Shown here one piece after another: positions 24,320 through 35,775 of a stretch of 64,000 bases of DNA. Made by a program: the position numbers and the translations under genes. The stretch covers positions 62,001 through 126,000 of the forward strand of contig NZ_JAFCKQ010000019.1 of assembly GCF_018130215.1 (NCBI RefSeq). Direction: 5' to 3'. Under the pieces are notes generated by a model, which was not told the origin of the DNA, made no database searches, and saw nothing but the letters and a program-made list of their open reading frames with translations. Numbering within the stretch: position 1 is the stretch's first letter; every line of letters starts with the position of its first letter. This DNA is from Bradyrhizobium jicamae (lineage in GTDB: Bacteria; Pseudomonadota; Alphaproteobacteria; Rhizobiales; Xanthobacteraceae).

Positions 24320-25588
24320 ATGAGAGGGATGGTCTGGGCGGTCGTTGCGGCCGTTTGGCTGGTCGTGTCCGCAAGTCCGTCGGGCGCGCGCGGGCCCTAT
24401 GGCTCGATCACCGTTGGCAACTGGCAGGGCGGTGCCTTCACCGACGACAAGACCGGCGCGTTCAGCCATTGCTCGGCAGGCAGCACCTACCAGAGCGGCA
24501 TCTACTTCATGGTCTCGATCGCAGAGAACGGTAGCTGGCGGCTGGGCTTCGCCCATGAAAGCTGGCGGCTCACGCCGGGCGAAGCTTTCCCGCTCACGCT
24601 CACTTTCGATGGCCAGCCGGCGTTCAATGTCTATGGCATGCCGCTCGGGGAGCGGCTTGTGATCGTCGAGATGCCGGTGAATTCGTCGCTGATCAATCAG
24701 TTTCGCAAGGCGCGCCAGATGAGTGCCTTTGCGCAGGGGCAGCTGTTTCAGTTCAACCTGAATCAAACCGCGCAATTGCTGCCGGCGCTGCTCAACTGCG
24801 TGATGTCGGTCAGGAAGAGCGGCATCGCGAATGCCGGTGAGTTCGCGGTGGCCGCAAAGCCCGCGGCTGCGCCGCCGCCACAGCAGACCGCGCCGAGCTC
24901 GACGGCGAAGCCGCAGGCGCGATCCGGTACCGGTACCGGATTCGTGGTCAGCAGCAGCGGTCACGTCGTGACCAACCATCATGTCGTCGACGGCTGTACC
25001 GAGATCACAGGCAATCTGAGTGGTGAGGCGCCGGTCAAGCTGCGGCTGGTGTCCGATGACGAGACCAACGATCTCGCGCTGTTGCAGGCACCGAGCCCGT
25101 TCAAGGAGGCCGCCAACATCCGGCAAAGCTCGATCAAGGTCGGCGACGGTGTGGTGGCGATCGGCTATCCCTATCATGGCTTGCTGACATCCGATTTCAC
25201 CGTGACCACGGGCATCGTCAGTTCGCTGAGCGGCATTCTCAACGACACCCGTCATCTGCAAATCAGTGCCGCGGTGCAGCCCGGCAACAGTGGCGGGCCG
25301 CTGTTCGATCTCGGCGGCGCCGTGGTCGGCGTCGTTGCCGCGAAGCTCGACGCGGTCAGGATGGCGCGGGCGACGGGGAGCATTCCGGAAAACGTCAACT
25401 TCGCCATCAAGACCGGCGCGCTGCGTGATTTCCTCGACAACAGCGCGGTGGAGTACCGCACCAAGGAATGGCACGACGGGATGAGGGAGGAGACCTCCGA
25501 CATTGCCAAGAATGCTCGCGGCTACACGCTCCTGATCACCTGCAAGGTGAACGAGCAGACTGCGGGCGCCAGGAAACCGGGAAATTGA
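24320..25588 (+). CDS. Secreted S1C-type (HtrA/Deg-like) serine protease, no PDZ
   Basis: The 422-residue product has a signal peptide (MVWAVVAAVWLVVSASPSGA), a beta-rich N-terminal domain of about 170 residues without a recognised name, and a trypsin-like domain from about residue 205. The catalytic triad is visible as His in VTNHHVVDGC, Asp in DETNDLALLQ and Ser in QPGNSGGPLFDLGG. There is no C-terminal PDZ domain; the chain ends about 60 residues after the Ser region. The ATG at 24320 follows a G-rich stretch, and an ATG three codons later is possible. Likely periplasmic, with a quality-control or regulatory role. No operon partner. Confidence 0.85.
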   Translation: MRGMVWAVVAAVWLVVSASPSGARGPYGSITVGNWQGGAFTDDKTGAFSHCSAGSTYQSGIYFMVSIAENGSWRLGFAHESWRLTPGEAFPLTLTFDGQPAFNVYGMPLGERLVIVEMPVNSSLINQFRKARQMSAFAQGQLFQFNLNQTAQLLPALLNCVMSVRKSGIANAGEFAVAAKPAAAPPPQQTAPSSTAKPQARSGTGTGFVVSSSGHVVTNHHVVDGCTEITGNLSGEAPVKLRLVSDDETNDLALLQAPSPFKEAANIRQSSIKVGDGVVAIGYPYHGLLTSDFTVTTGIVSSLSGILNDTRHLQISAAVQPGNSGGPLFDLGGAVVGVVAAKLDAVRMARATGSIPENVNFAIKTGALRDFLDNSAVEYRTKEWHDGMREETSDIAKNARGYTLLITCKVNEQTAGARKPGN

Positions 25589-25816
25589 GGCCGGCCTTTC
25601 CTCTGCCTGCAAGCGCCGGATGACAGGGGCATCCGGCCTTCGCAGCCTATGCCGCGTGACCGCCACCGGGTTGTCAAATGGAGGGGAGTCCGTGACTGCC
25701 ATCAAAACCGAGGTTTCGATTCATCCGGTCTTAAGGCAAATCCCGCTAGAGCTGCAGCGCCGACCTGGCTTTGCAATGGGTCCCGTCGGCTTTGCATCCG
25801 GACGGACGCAGGTCAC

Positions 25817-26722
25817 GTGGGCAACATCGCCAACTCCATCACTTTCGTGTTCGATGCCTGGCGTGGCCAGGTTTCCGATCCCGGCAAGCAGTTCCTTTTC
25901 GCCGCCATGCTCCTGCTGCTGGCCGCTCACATGGGCTGGCGATCTTCATGGTCGCGCCGCGCGATCGATGCGGTTGAAAGCGTGAAGGCGACGCTGGCCA
26001 TCTTCCTGATCAACGCCCTGCTGGCTCCTGCCGTGTGGCTGTTGTCGGAGCAGTTCAAGGCGCTTTATGCATTGCTGGGAATACCGAGCGTGCCAGGCTC
26101 CGTCTGGGAGGGATTGCCGGTCTGGCTGCTCAGCCTGATTGCCATCGTCGCTCAGGATTTCGCCAATTACTGGAACCATCGTGCCATGCATTTGAAATGG
26201 CTGTGGCCGGTGCACGCAATCCATCACTCCGATCCCGTCGTCAACGGCTTGACGGCCTATCGCATCCACATCCTTGAGGCGCTGGTGATGTGGGGCTCCT
26301 ATACCATCATGCTGACCTGGCTCGGCATGCCGGCCGACGCGATCGGTATCGGTGCGCTATTCCTGACGTTGCACAACGTCTACATCCATATCAATGTCGA
26401 CTGGGGCCATGGCCCGCTGCGCCTGTTGATCGCCTCGCCGCGCTTTCACCGCTGGCACCATGCCGATGTGCCGGAGGCCCACGGCAAGAACCTCGCCAAC
26501 GTCATTCCGCTGTTCGACTGGTTGTTTGGCACCTATCGCGTGCCGGGACCGTGCGACGCACCTGTCGGCGCCGCCGGCGTACCGCGCAACGATGTCGTCA
26601 AGCTGACATTGTGGCCGCTGCTGCAATGGGCACGGCAGGCGACCCTGTGGGTCGAGGCAGGACGCGCCCGGATCGTCGGCTGGCGGCCTGGGCAAGACGA
26701 TGCCCTTCGACATCAAGACTGA
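25817..26722 (+). CDS. Sterol desaturase / fatty acid hydroxylase family membrane enzyme
   Basis: The roughly 301-residue membrane protein carries the histidine clusters that bind a di-iron centre: HRAMH, HAIHH (in WPVHAIHHSDPVVN) and HRWHH (in SPRFHRWHHADVPEAHGK). Hydrophobic segments include FLFAAMLLLLAAHMGW and LAIFLINALLAPAVWLL. Such enzymes hydroxylate or desaturate lipids such as hopanoids, sterols or fatty acids at the cytoplasmic membrane. I use a GTG at 25817 with AGG five bases upstream; the longer frame from 25649 adds 56 residues of low-quality sequence. The convergent metallophosphoesterase gene starts its stop 19 bases away. The substrate is unknown. Confidence 0.85.
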   Translation: MGNIANSITFVFDAWRGQVSDPGKQFLFAAMLLLLAAHMGWRSSWSRRAIDAVESVKATLAIFLINALLAPAVWLLSEQFKALYALLGIPSVPGSVWEGLPVWLLSLIAIVAQDFANYWNHRAMHLKWLWPVHAIHHSDPVVNGLTAYRIHILEALVMWGSYTIMLTWLGMPADAIGIGALFLTLHNVYIHINVDWGHGPLRLLIASPRFHRWHHADVPEAHGKNLANVIPLFDWLFGTYRVPGPCDAPVGAAGVPRNDVVKLTLWPLLQWARQATLWVEAGRARIVGWRPGQDDALRHQD

Positions 26723-26741
26723 ATAGAGGTGCGTTGGCATC

Positions 26742-27683
26742 CTATTCGGATCGCCGCAGCGTGTGCAGTGTGATCTCGGCCGGACAATTGAGCCGCACCG
26801 GAGCCAGGCTGGTGCCGGCGCCGGTTGCGGTGTAGCCGACGAGTTCCCCGAAGCGCCAGGCGCCTTTGCCCATGCGGCGCGGCAGCCGCGCTTCCAGCTT
26901 GATCGCGATGCCGCCGGGCAGGCAGAGCTGGCCGCCATGGGTGTGTCCGCTCAGCATGAGGTCGAAGCCGGCTTCCGCCGCCTGCCGATAGGATTCCGGC
27001 GTGTGGGCGAGCAGGACCGAAAAGGCATCCCGCGGAATTCTTGCCGCGGCCTTCGGGATATCGTCGGCGCGATAGAAATGCGCATCATCGATCCCGGCGA
27101 GATGGATCGTCGCGCCGCTGCGCGTGATGGGCTCCTGCTCATTGAACAGCATCCGGATGCCCATCGCCTCCAGTGCCGGCGTCATGCGGATGCTGTCGTG
27201 GTTGCCGAGGATGCCGTAGAGCGGCGGCCGTAACCGCGCGCAGAGATCTCCCATCAGCGCGAGGCTCGCCTCGACCGGACCATGGGTCTTGCCGCGATAG
27301 TCGCCGGTCAGCACGCAGATGTCGAAGACGATCTCGCCGACGAAGCTCGCAAGATGCCGCATCGCGCCCTGGCTCATGTCGGTGTGGAGGTCGCTGAGCT
27401 GCAGGATGGTGAAGCCGTCGAAGCTCTTCGGCAGGCGGGTTGAAGTCACCGTGTTGCGCCTCAGCTCGACCCGATCGGCATTGCGCCGGGCCCGACCGTA
27501 GAGGCCGACGGCTTTGAGCGTGCCCGTGACGATCCAAGGCGCCAGCTCCCAGTTCTCGACGTTGAAGACCAGCGTGCCCTGGCCGAACAGCTGCGCGTCG
27601 TGCCCGGTCTCGACCGCGAGGCGGCGCGCGACATGGTCGGCGCCGATCCGCTCGATCAATCCTTGCAATTCCCCGTCGATCAT
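26742..27683 (-). CDS. Metallophosphoesterase
   Basis: The 313-residue protein shows all calcineurin-like metal motifs in order: LSDLHTDM (D-x-H), VLTGDYRGK, ILGNHDS, VLLAHTPESY and LMLSGHTHGGQL. It resembles the YaeI / lipid-linked phosphodiesterase group, which acts at the membrane, although no membrane helix is clear here. An N-terminal 90 residues precede the catalytic domain. The ATG at 27681-27683 has an AGG-containing upstream sequence. The substrate is unknown; UDP-2,3-diacylglucosamine- or phospholipid-like diesters are possible from family knowledge. Confidence 0.87.
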   Translation of the reverse strand: MIDGELQGLIERIGADHVARRLAVETGHDAQLFGQGTLVFNVENWELAPWIVTGTLKAVGLYGRARRNADRVELRRNTVTSTRLPKSFDGFTILQLSDLHTDMSQGAMRHLASFVGEIVFDICVLTGDYRGKTHGPVEASLALMGDLCARLRPPLYGILGNHDSIRMTPALEAMGIRMLFNEQEPITRSGATIHLAGIDDAHFYRADDIPKAAARIPRDAFSVLLAHTPESYRQAAEAGFDLMLSGHTHGGQLCLPGGIAIKLEARLPRRMGKGAWRFGELVGYTATGAGTSLAPVRLNCPAEITLHTLRRSE

Positions 27684-27755
27684 CGCCTGCCGCCTGCGTC
27701 GCGAAGGCGACACTATCATGCGCGATGCCGGCGCAGGAAATGCCGGCGTGCCCGC

Positions 27756-29504
<1,749 letters not shown>

Positions 29505-29649
29505 GGCCCGTTTCTTCCCCGTATTGGCTGCGCCTGTTGGACGCGGCGCGGTAAAGATTAGGGCTAGGTCGGCGGGGCCCGCAAGCCAGCGTGTGGCCGT
29601 GCCGCGAATGGCTCCTATGCCGCGCAGCGAGCGCCACGGTATCCCGACG

Positions 29650-30873
29650 CTACTCCAGCCGCTCGACCTTCCTCAGCGACGGGAACAGCTTCATCCAGAG
29701 CAGCGCCACGGCGATGGTACCGAGACCGCCGATCAAGGCAGCCGGCATGGCGCCGAACAGCGCAGCCGTGATGCCGCTTTCGAACTCGCCGAGCTGGTTG
29801 GAGGCGTTGACGAAGAGGTAGTTCACCGCGCCGACGCGGCCGCGCATCTCGTCCGGTGTCGCAAGCTGTACCAGCGAGATGCGGATCACGACGCTGATCG
29901 TGTCGGCCGCACCCATCGCGGCAAGCGCCAGCATCGAGAGCCATATCTGTCGCGAGAGCGCAAATACGCAGATTGCCAGCCCGAAGGCGATCACCGCCTG
30001 GAACATCCGCAATCCCGCCCGCCTCGAGATCGGATGCCGCGCCAGCACCGCAGTCATCAGCAGCGCGCCGACCGCGGGCGCGGCGCGCATGACGCCGAGC
30101 GCCCAGGGGCCGGCAAGCAGGATGTCGCGGGCATAGATCGGCAACAGCGCGCTGGCGCCGCCGAGCAGCACTGCGAACAGATCGAGCGAAATGGTGCCGA
30201 GGATCGCCGGATTGTCGCGAACGAATCTGACGCCGGCGAACAGCTGCCCGAGCGACGGCGGATCCGGCTCGGCCGCCGGTCGTTCCAGCCGGATTGTGCC
30301 GCAGCAAATGGCGCCGAGCAGCCAGAACGTCGCCATGACGGCATAGGGTACCGCCGGCGAGATCGCATAGGTGAAGCCGCCGATCGCCGGACCCGTCACA
30401 ATCGCGACTTGCCAGGCGCCGGTCGACAGCGCGGTGGCGCGCTGCAACTGGCCCTCCGGCGTCACAGCCGGCAGCAGCGCGGAGGAGGCCGGGTCCCCGA
30501 ATGCGCCAGCGACACCGAACGCAACCAGCACCGAGAAGATCTCGGGCACGGTCAGATTGCCGGCAAGGCTCCGCCAGCCGAGATAGGCTGCGGCAAAACC
30601 CTGGATCAGCTGGCAGGCCTGCACGACGCGGCGGCGATCATAGCGGTCGGCGGCGTGTCCGGCGATGAACACGAGCAGCGCGCTCGGGATGAACTGCACC
30701 AGCCCGACCATGCCGAGATAAACCGCGCTGCCGGTCAGCGCGTAGACCTGCCAGCCGATCGCAACCGTGGCGATCTGGTAGGCGAATTCGGAGAAGCTGC
30801 GCGAGGCCACGAACAGCAAGAGTGGTGGATGGCGAAACAGATCGGCGGATGCGGCCTCATTCTGTGCGGACAT
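29650..30873 (-). CDS. MFS efflux transporter (EntS / MFS_3 type)
   Basis: The 407-residue inner-membrane protein has twelve hydrophobic segments and the loop motif GHAADRYDRRRVV. Its N-terminus (LFRHPPLLLFVASRSFSEFA, then VAIGWQVYALTGSAVYLGMV) is typical of MFS_3 members related to the enterobactin exporter EntS. The second-half loop carries ATPDEMRGRVGAVN. It lies 145 bases upstream of the monooxygenase gene on the same strand and could be co-transcribed with it. The exported compound is unknown. Confidence 0.87.
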   Translation of the reverse strand: MSAQNEAASADLFRHPPLLLFVASRSFSEFAYQIATVAIGWQVYALTGSAVYLGMVGLVQFIPSALLVFIAGHAADRYDRRRVVQACQLIQGFAAAYLGWRSLAGNLTVPEIFSVLVAFGVAGAFGDPASSALLPAVTPEGQLQRATALSTGAWQVAIVTGPAIGGFTYAISPAVPYAVMATFWLLGAICCGTIRLERPAAEPDPPSLGQLFAGVRFVRDNPAILGTISLDLFAVLLGGASALLPIYARDILLAGPWALGVMRAAPAVGALLMTAVLARHPISRRAGLRMFQAVIAFGLAICVFALSRQIWLSMLALAAMGAADTISVVIRISLVQLATPDEMRGRVGAVNYLFVNASNQLGEFESGITAALFGAMPAALIGGLGTIAVALLWMKLFPSLRKVERLE

Positions 30874-30948
30874 GCGCCACGGATGGCGGAGCGTGTGGCT
30901 GCCGTCAATACGTCCGGCCTGGATGGATTGTAAGCCAGGCGCGAAATT

Positions 30949-32817
30949 TCAGCCGTCGCTGGCCCTCACCAGCCGGATCAGCTCGTCGCCATAGTGTTCC
31001 AGCTTCTTGTCGCCGATCCCCGCGATGTTGCGCAGCTCGTTCAGCGTTGCGGGGCGCACCGCGGCGATGCCGTCGATGGTCGAATCGTGCAGCACGACAT
31101 AGGCCGGCACGCCGCGCTTCCGCGCGACCTCCGAGCGCCAGGCGCGCAGCGCCGCATGCAGTGCGGGGTTGGCGCCGCCGCCTTTGCCGTCGGTCGCTGG
31201 CGCGTGCTCGCCGCGGCGCGACTTGCTCCGGATCGCGCGGTCGCGCGCGCCCTCCGGCTGCTCGCGCAGCATCACCGGCGTCTCGCCCTTCAACACGCTG
31301 CGCGCACTCTCGGTGAGCTTCAGCGCGCCATAGGCGTCGCTGTCCGCGCGCAGGTGACCCATGGCGACGAGCTGGCGCAGCACCGCGCGCCACTGCTTCT
31401 CGTTGAGCTCGCGTCCGATGCCGAACACCGATAATTGGTCGTGGTGGTATTGCTTGACGCGTTCGGTCAGGCGGCCCACCAGCACGTCGATCAAATGCAT
31501 TGCGCCGAAGCGTTGGCCGGTGCGATAGGCGCAGGACAACAGCTTCTGCGCCAGCACCTTGCCGTCGCGGACGCGCGGCGGCGACAGGCAATTGTCGCAA
31601 TTGCCGCAGCTCTCATGGGTGCGCGTCTCGCCGAAATAGCCGAGCAGGCGCTGCCGCCGGCAATGGGCGGTCTCGGCGAGCGCGACCAGCGCGTCGAGCT
31701 TGCCGATCGAGACCCGCTTGAAGCCGTCCGAACCGGTCGATTCGTCGATCATGCGGCGCTGCTGCACGATGTCGGAGAGGCCATACGCCATCCATGCGGT
31801 CGACGGCTTGCCGTCGCGGCCGGCACGGCCGGTCTCCTGGTAATAGGCCTCCACGCTCTTGGGCAAATCGAGATGCGCGACGAAGCGCACGTCCGGCTTG
31901 TCGATGCCCATGCCGAAGGCGATCGTGGCGACGATCACGACACCGTCCTCGTTGATGAAGCGGTCCTGATGCCGCGCGCGCACCGCCGCATCGAGCCCGG
32001 CATGATAGGGCAACGCCGGAATGCCGGCGTCGTTCAGCGCTGAAGCGACGTCTTCGACCTTGGCGCGCGACAGGCAATAGACCACGCCCGCCTCGCCCGC
32101 GTGCCGGTCCTTGATGAGGGCCTTGAGCTGCGTCGTCGCGTTCTGCTTGTCGACGATCTCGTAACGGATATTGGGCCGGTCGAAGCTCGCGACGAATTGC
32201 GGTGCGTCCGTGAGCTGTAGGCGCTCGGCGATCTCCTGGCGCGTCATCGCATCGGCGGTCGCGGTCAGCGCGATGCGCGGTACATCCGGGAAGTGTTCTG
32301 ACAGCACCGAGAGGCCGATATATTCGGGCCGGAAGTCGTGGCCCCATTGCGAGACGCAATGCGCCTCGTCGATCGCAAACAGCGCGATCTGCGCCTGGCC
32401 GAGCAGGTTGAGGCAGCGCGGCGTCAGCAGCCGCTCGGGCGCGACATAGAGCAAATCGAGATCGCCGGCGAGCAGCCGCCGTTCGACCTCGGAGGCTTCC
32501 TGATAGGACAGCGTCGAGTTCAGCACCGCCGCGTTGACGCCGGCTTCGGTCAGGCCCGCGACCTGGTCGCGCATCAGCGCGATCAAGGGCGACACCACGA
32601 TGCCGCAGCCGTCGCGCAGCAGCGACGGCAATTGGTAGCACAGCGACTTGCCGCCGCCGGTCGGCATCAGCACCAGGCAATTGCCGCCGTCCGTGACGTG
32701 GCGGATGATCCTCTCCTGCGCGCCACGAAAGCCGGGCAGCCCGAACACGTGGTTGAGCACGGACAGCGCATCGCGAGGCGGGCTGGAGGCGCGATCAAGG
32801 GCGGGCTGGACGGTCAT
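30949..32817 (-). CDS. recQ: ATP-dependent DNA helicase RecQ
   Basis: The 622-residue 3'-5' helicase acts in recombination and replication-fork repair. Helicase motifs: Walker A PTGGGKSLCYQLP near residue 52, DEAHC in FAIDEAHCVSQWGHDFRPEY, SAT-like LTATADA, and motif VI QETGRAGRDG. A zinc-binding RQC region follows (CHRRQRLLGYFG, then CGNCDNC) and a C-terminal HRDC domain (LRNIAGIGDKKLEHYGDEL). I start at the ATG at 32815-32817, preceded by AGGGG by four bases; the ATG 16 codons upstream has no similarity. Monocistronic. Confidence 0.96.
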   Translation of the reverse strand: MTVQPALDRASSPPRDALSVLNHVFGLPGFRGAQERIIRHVTDGGNCLVLMPTGGGKSLCYQLPSLLRDGCGIVVSPLIALMRDQVAGLTEAGVNAAVLNSTLSYQEASEVERRLLAGDLDLLYVAPERLLTPRCLNLLGQAQIALFAIDEAHCVSQWGHDFRPEYIGLSVLSEHFPDVPRIALTATADAMTRQEIAERLQLTDAPQFVASFDRPNIRYEIVDKQNATTQLKALIKDRHAGEAGVVYCLSRAKVEDVASALNDAGIPALPYHAGLDAAVRARHQDRFINEDGVVIVATIAFGMGIDKPDVRFVAHLDLPKSVEAYYQETGRAGRDGKPSTAWMAYGLSDIVQQRRMIDESTGSDGFKRVSIGKLDALVALAETAHCRRQRLLGYFGETRTHESCGNCDNCLSPPRVRDGKVLAQKLLSCAYRTGQRFGAMHLIDVLVGRLTERVKQYHHDQLSVFGIGRELNEKQWRAVLRQLVAMGHLRADSDAYGALKLTESARSVLKGETPVMLREQPEGARDRAIRSKSRRGEHAPATDGKGGGANPALHAALRAWRSEVARKRGVPAYVVLHDSTIDGIAAVRPATLNELRNIAGIGDKKLEHYGDELIRLVRASDG

Positions 32818-33039
32818 GATCCCCTGGGATGTCTCGGGATTTTCGTAAGGATGTCCTGGGGTCAACAGGCGGTGATCGAGCCTCTGGGGTCGAACGATAC
32901 CGGAACGAGACGCGTTAATACGATGGTCCCGTCACAAACTCAATTCAGGCATGGCCCATCGGCTGGGGATCATCACAGTGTTGCCGCTGTCGTGCTGGTC
33001 GCTGCCGCCGGCTTCAAGGATGCGATCGAGGCGTAGGCG

Positions 33040-34260
33040 TCAGGATGTTGGAGCAGGGGCCGCCGGAGGCGGCGTCATCGGCTCGACCTCGTGGATCGTC
33101 GGCAGGTTGATCGGCCGATAGCTCGGATCCTTCTCCATGCGCTCCACGACAGACGCATGGATGAGCGCGCCTTCCGGAATCGGCCGCGGCTCGCCCAGCG
33201 GCAAATAGAAGCCGAGGAAGGATTTGCGCGCAGGCCATTCCTTCCATCTGTCGCTCTTCGGAATCCATTCCAGGATTTTCCAGGCGCCCTTCAGCGAGTC
33301 GTGCAGCGGGGCGGTCGCGCTCGGCGGCGCATATTGGCGCTGGTGTGGCGGCAGTGGCAGCCCCCAGGCCAAATGATCGATCATCGGCTGGTCCAGCTGC
33401 AGCCCGGCCGCCTTGGCCTGTGCGAGCATCCAGATCAGCGGATATTTCGATGGTCCGCTCCGTTCCTCCCGATAGCCGCCGCCGACATCGGAATGCACGC
33501 CGGCGAACCAGACCTGGCGGATGTCCTGCTCCACTTCCGTCGACGGATCGAACGGGTTCGACCGGTATTTCTGCGGTTGGACCCAGCGGTTGAGGCGGAA
33601 CATGCGTCGACGCTCGTCGATCGAGATCGCCTGGCGGAAGTGCTTCACGCTGGAATTGGTGCGGGTGAACAGCAGCGTCTGCAAATCGAACAGGAAATTG
33701 TCCTGCCGCGGCACGATGATCGAGGCGACCGTGTCCCAGACCCCGACAAATTCGATGTCGATGTTGCGGCCGCCGGCGACCTGGCTGAAATGCCAGGCTT
33801 CCTTCAAGGGCGCCGCGTCAAAGCTGCCGTCAGGCTTCTGGGCATCCGCGCTGGCCTTCTTGTAGGTCGAGAACGCGTAGCCTGCGAGGTCGAGCTGGTC
33901 GACCGGCAGCAGCCCGATCACGTGGACGAAGGCGGCCAGCACGCGCACGGTATAGGCGCCGCGGCTGAAGCCGAACATCCAGACCCGGTCACCTGGTTCC
34001 CATGTCCGGCACAGGAACCTGTAGGCGCCGAGCGTGTCCTCGTCGAGGCCGGCGCCGAAGGCCAGCCCGAGCAGGCCGCGCACTTCCTGTTTGATGCGCC
34101 CCCACGTGTTCTGCAGGCCGATCGTGCCGAGACCGGGATGATAATAGACCCGTTGCCGGTCGTTCTTCTCGGTGACGCGAAACAGCTTCAGCACGTTGGA
34201 AATGTTGGCGCCGATCTCGTTGCCGGTGCCGTCGCAACTGATCACGATATCTTTCGGCAT
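33040..34260 (-). CDS. DUF2235 alpha/beta hydrolase (Tle1-type phospholipase-like)
   Basis: The 406-residue protein begins with IVISCDGTGNEIGANISNV, the hallmark of DUF2235, whose members include type VI secretion phospholipase effectors. The nucleophile is S99 in GFSRGAYTVR (G-x-S-x-G). Likely acid residues are D176 in VGVWDTV and D258, with H256 or a C-terminal His (ALIHASVVERM) as base, within AGVHSDVGGGY. There is no signal peptide and no VgrG, PAAR or immunity gene nearby, so this looks like a housekeeping or orphan member and not a secreted effector. A 14-bp palindrome lies 68 bases upstream. The C-terminus is Pro/Ala-rich. Confidence 0.87.
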   Translation of the reverse strand: MPKDIVISCDGTGNEIGANISNVLKLFRVTEKNDRQRVYYHPGLGTIGLQNTWGRIKQEVRGLLGLAFGAGLDEDTLGAYRFLCRTWEPGDRVWMFGFSRGAYTVRVLAAFVHVIGLLPVDQLDLAGYAFSTYKKASADAQKPDGSFDAAPLKEAWHFSQVAGGRNIDIEFVGVWDTVASIIVPRQDNFLFDLQTLLFTRTNSSVKHFRQAISIDERRRMFRLNRWVQPQKYRSNPFDPSTEVEQDIRQVWFAGVHSDVGGGYREERSGPSKYPLIWMLAQAKAAGLQLDQPMIDHLAWGLPLPPHQRQYAPPSATAPLHDSLKGAWKILEWIPKSDRWKEWPARKSFLGFYLPLGEPRPIPEGALIHASVVERMEKDPSYRPINLPTIHEVEPMTPPPAAPAPTS

Positions 34261-34327
34261 CCGTTACCCCTGCGGTCACCGTGAAGCCTCGGGGCGTATC
34301 GTAGGGCAGAACGCGACCAGGATTCAA

Positions 34328-34341
34328 TCTTCAATTGAAGA
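34328..34341. promoter_or_regulatory. 14-bp perfect palindrome upstream of the DUF2235 gene
   Basis: TCTTCAATTGAAGA is an exact palindrome in the 131-base spacer between the VWA gene stop and the DUF2235 start. Its AT-rich composition stands out, and its position suits an operator for the DUF2235 gene. Confidence 0.5.
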
Positions 34342-34391
34342 CAGTTGTATGTACCCGGGATGGACACCGTCGGCCTGCGTCCCGGCTGAGG

Positions 34392-35768
34392 CTATTGATA
34401 TGTCGCCACGATGTCGGACACCGCACGCTCGAGCTGCTGCGCGGTGGCGCATTGCCGCACCACGCTGCAGAAGGTCGCATAGCGCGGCATCTCGGAATCA
34501 CCGAAGCCCCAGACCATGCGGCCCTCCGGGTTGAGCCACACCAGCCGCTTGGAGCGTTCGCCGATGCGGCGCAGGATGTCGGCGCGCGGGTCGAGATTGT
34601 TGCTGCGGGCGTCGCCGAGCACGATCACGGTGGTCTGCGGCGTGATCGTGTTCATCCAGCCGTCCTCGAAATCGGCGAACGAATTGCCGTAGTCGGACGA
34701 GCCGAAGCCGACCTTGGACATGATCTCCTTCATTGCCTCCTCGGGCGATTTGGATTCCAGGATGCGGCTGACCTCGATCAGATGGCCGGAGAAGGCGAAC
34801 GAGCGGACGTCGTCGACCACCTCGTGCAGGCTGTGGATCAGCAGCAGGAAGAAATCCGAGACCCGCGCGACCGAGCCGGAGACGTCGCACAGCGCCACGA
34901 TCTTCGGCCGGTCGCGGTGCTTGCGCTTCCAGGCGGTGAGGAAGGGGATGCCGCCCCAGGCCGCGTTTCGCCGGAGCGTGCGGCGGACGTCGAGATGGCC
35001 GCGGCGCTGCCGCTTGCGCGGCTTGGAGTAGCGCTCGCGCAGGCGACGGGCGATCTGGCGGATCAGCACGCGCATCTGCTCGACCTGGCGCGGCTCGATC
35101 CGGGCGAGCGGCGCGTTGCGCAGGATCTCGTTGCGCAGGTTCTCCGCCTCCTCACGGCCGTAGAGCAAGAGCGCCTGCGAGACCGCGTCGCGGACGGTGC
35201 CGCGCAGGCCGCTCAGCGCATCCTGCAGGCGCTCGGCGAGCGCCGGATTGCTCGCGGTCAGATTGTCGATGTCGTCACGCAGGCGCTGGATGCCCATCGC
35301 ATCGAGGATGCGGGTCTGGAAGATGCCGCGCTGGGTGAAGTAGCGGATGTCAGACAGCGAGGCCGCGCCCGAGGCATTGGCGATCGCGGCCGAGATCGCG
35401 GTGCGGTCCTGCGACAGCAGCATCTGCGCCAGCGGACCGACGTTTTCGTCGTCCGCGCCGCCCGAATTGTCGCCATGCGCATCGGCCGACGGGTTGCCGC
35501 CCTGTTCGCCCTGGTCGTCCTGCCTGCTCTGCTCAGCGCTGTCCTGCTGCGGCTCCGGCGCGCTGAAGAACAGGTCGAAACAGTCGCCGAGCGCGCGCTT
35601 CTCGTCCTGGGTCTTGGCAAGCGTCAGCAGGAAGGTGTCGCGCAGGACCGCGCGATCGGAGAAGCCGACCGCAGACACCGCGCGCATCGCATCGATGCTT
35701 TCGGCGGGCGAGACCCGGACCCCGGCTCCCCGCGCCGCACGAAAGAAGCGATGCAGGTTCTCGCGCAT
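34392..35768 (-). CDS. VWA domain protein, CoxE-like, partner of MoxR ATPase
   Basis: The 458-residue protein has a helical N-terminal region, an acidic Gln/Asp/Gly-rich linker at about 70-110, a basic stretch (RRLRERYSKPRKRQRRGHLD) and a C-terminal von Willebrand A domain from about residue 285. The metal-ion adhesion site starts with ALCDVSGSVARVSDF. It belongs to the CoxE/DUF58-like VWA proteins that pair with MoxR AAA+ ATPases as chaperones for metalloenzyme maturation. Its start is seven bases after the stop of the MoxR gene, so they form an operon. No CO dehydrogenase or other client enzyme is adjacent. Confidence 0.88.
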   Translation of the reverse strand: MRENLHRFFRAARGAGVRVSPAESIDAMRAVSAVGFSDRAVLRDTFLLTLAKTQDEKRALGDCFDLFFSAPEPQQDSAEQSRQDDQGEQGGNPSADAHGDNSGGADDENVGPLAQMLLSQDRTAISAAIANASGAASLSDIRYFTQRGIFQTRILDAMGIQRLRDDIDNLTASNPALAERLQDALSGLRGTVRDAVSQALLLYGREEAENLRNEILRNAPLARIEPRQVEQMRVLIRQIARRLRERYSKPRKRQRRGHLDVRRTLRRNAAWGGIPFLTAWKRKHRDRPKIVALCDVSGSVARVSDFFLLLIHSLHEVVDDVRSFAFSGHLIEVSRILESKSPEEAMKEIMSKVGFGSSDYGNSFADFEDGWMNTITPQTTVIVLGDARSNNLDPRADILRRIGERSKRLVWLNPEGRMVWGFGDSEMPRYATFCSVVRQCATAQQLERAVSDIVATYQ

Positions 35769-35775
35769 GCGAACC

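Noticed and set aside
32818..33039. A GGAAC followed by CGTT near 32900 as a further stress promoter
   Set aside because: The spacing is only about six bases, far from the 16-17 required.
33040..34260. DUF2235 protein as a type VI secretion effector system
   Set aside because: No VgrG, PAAR, Hcp, adaptor or immunity gene is adjacent, and DUF2235 members also occur as non-secreted enzymes.
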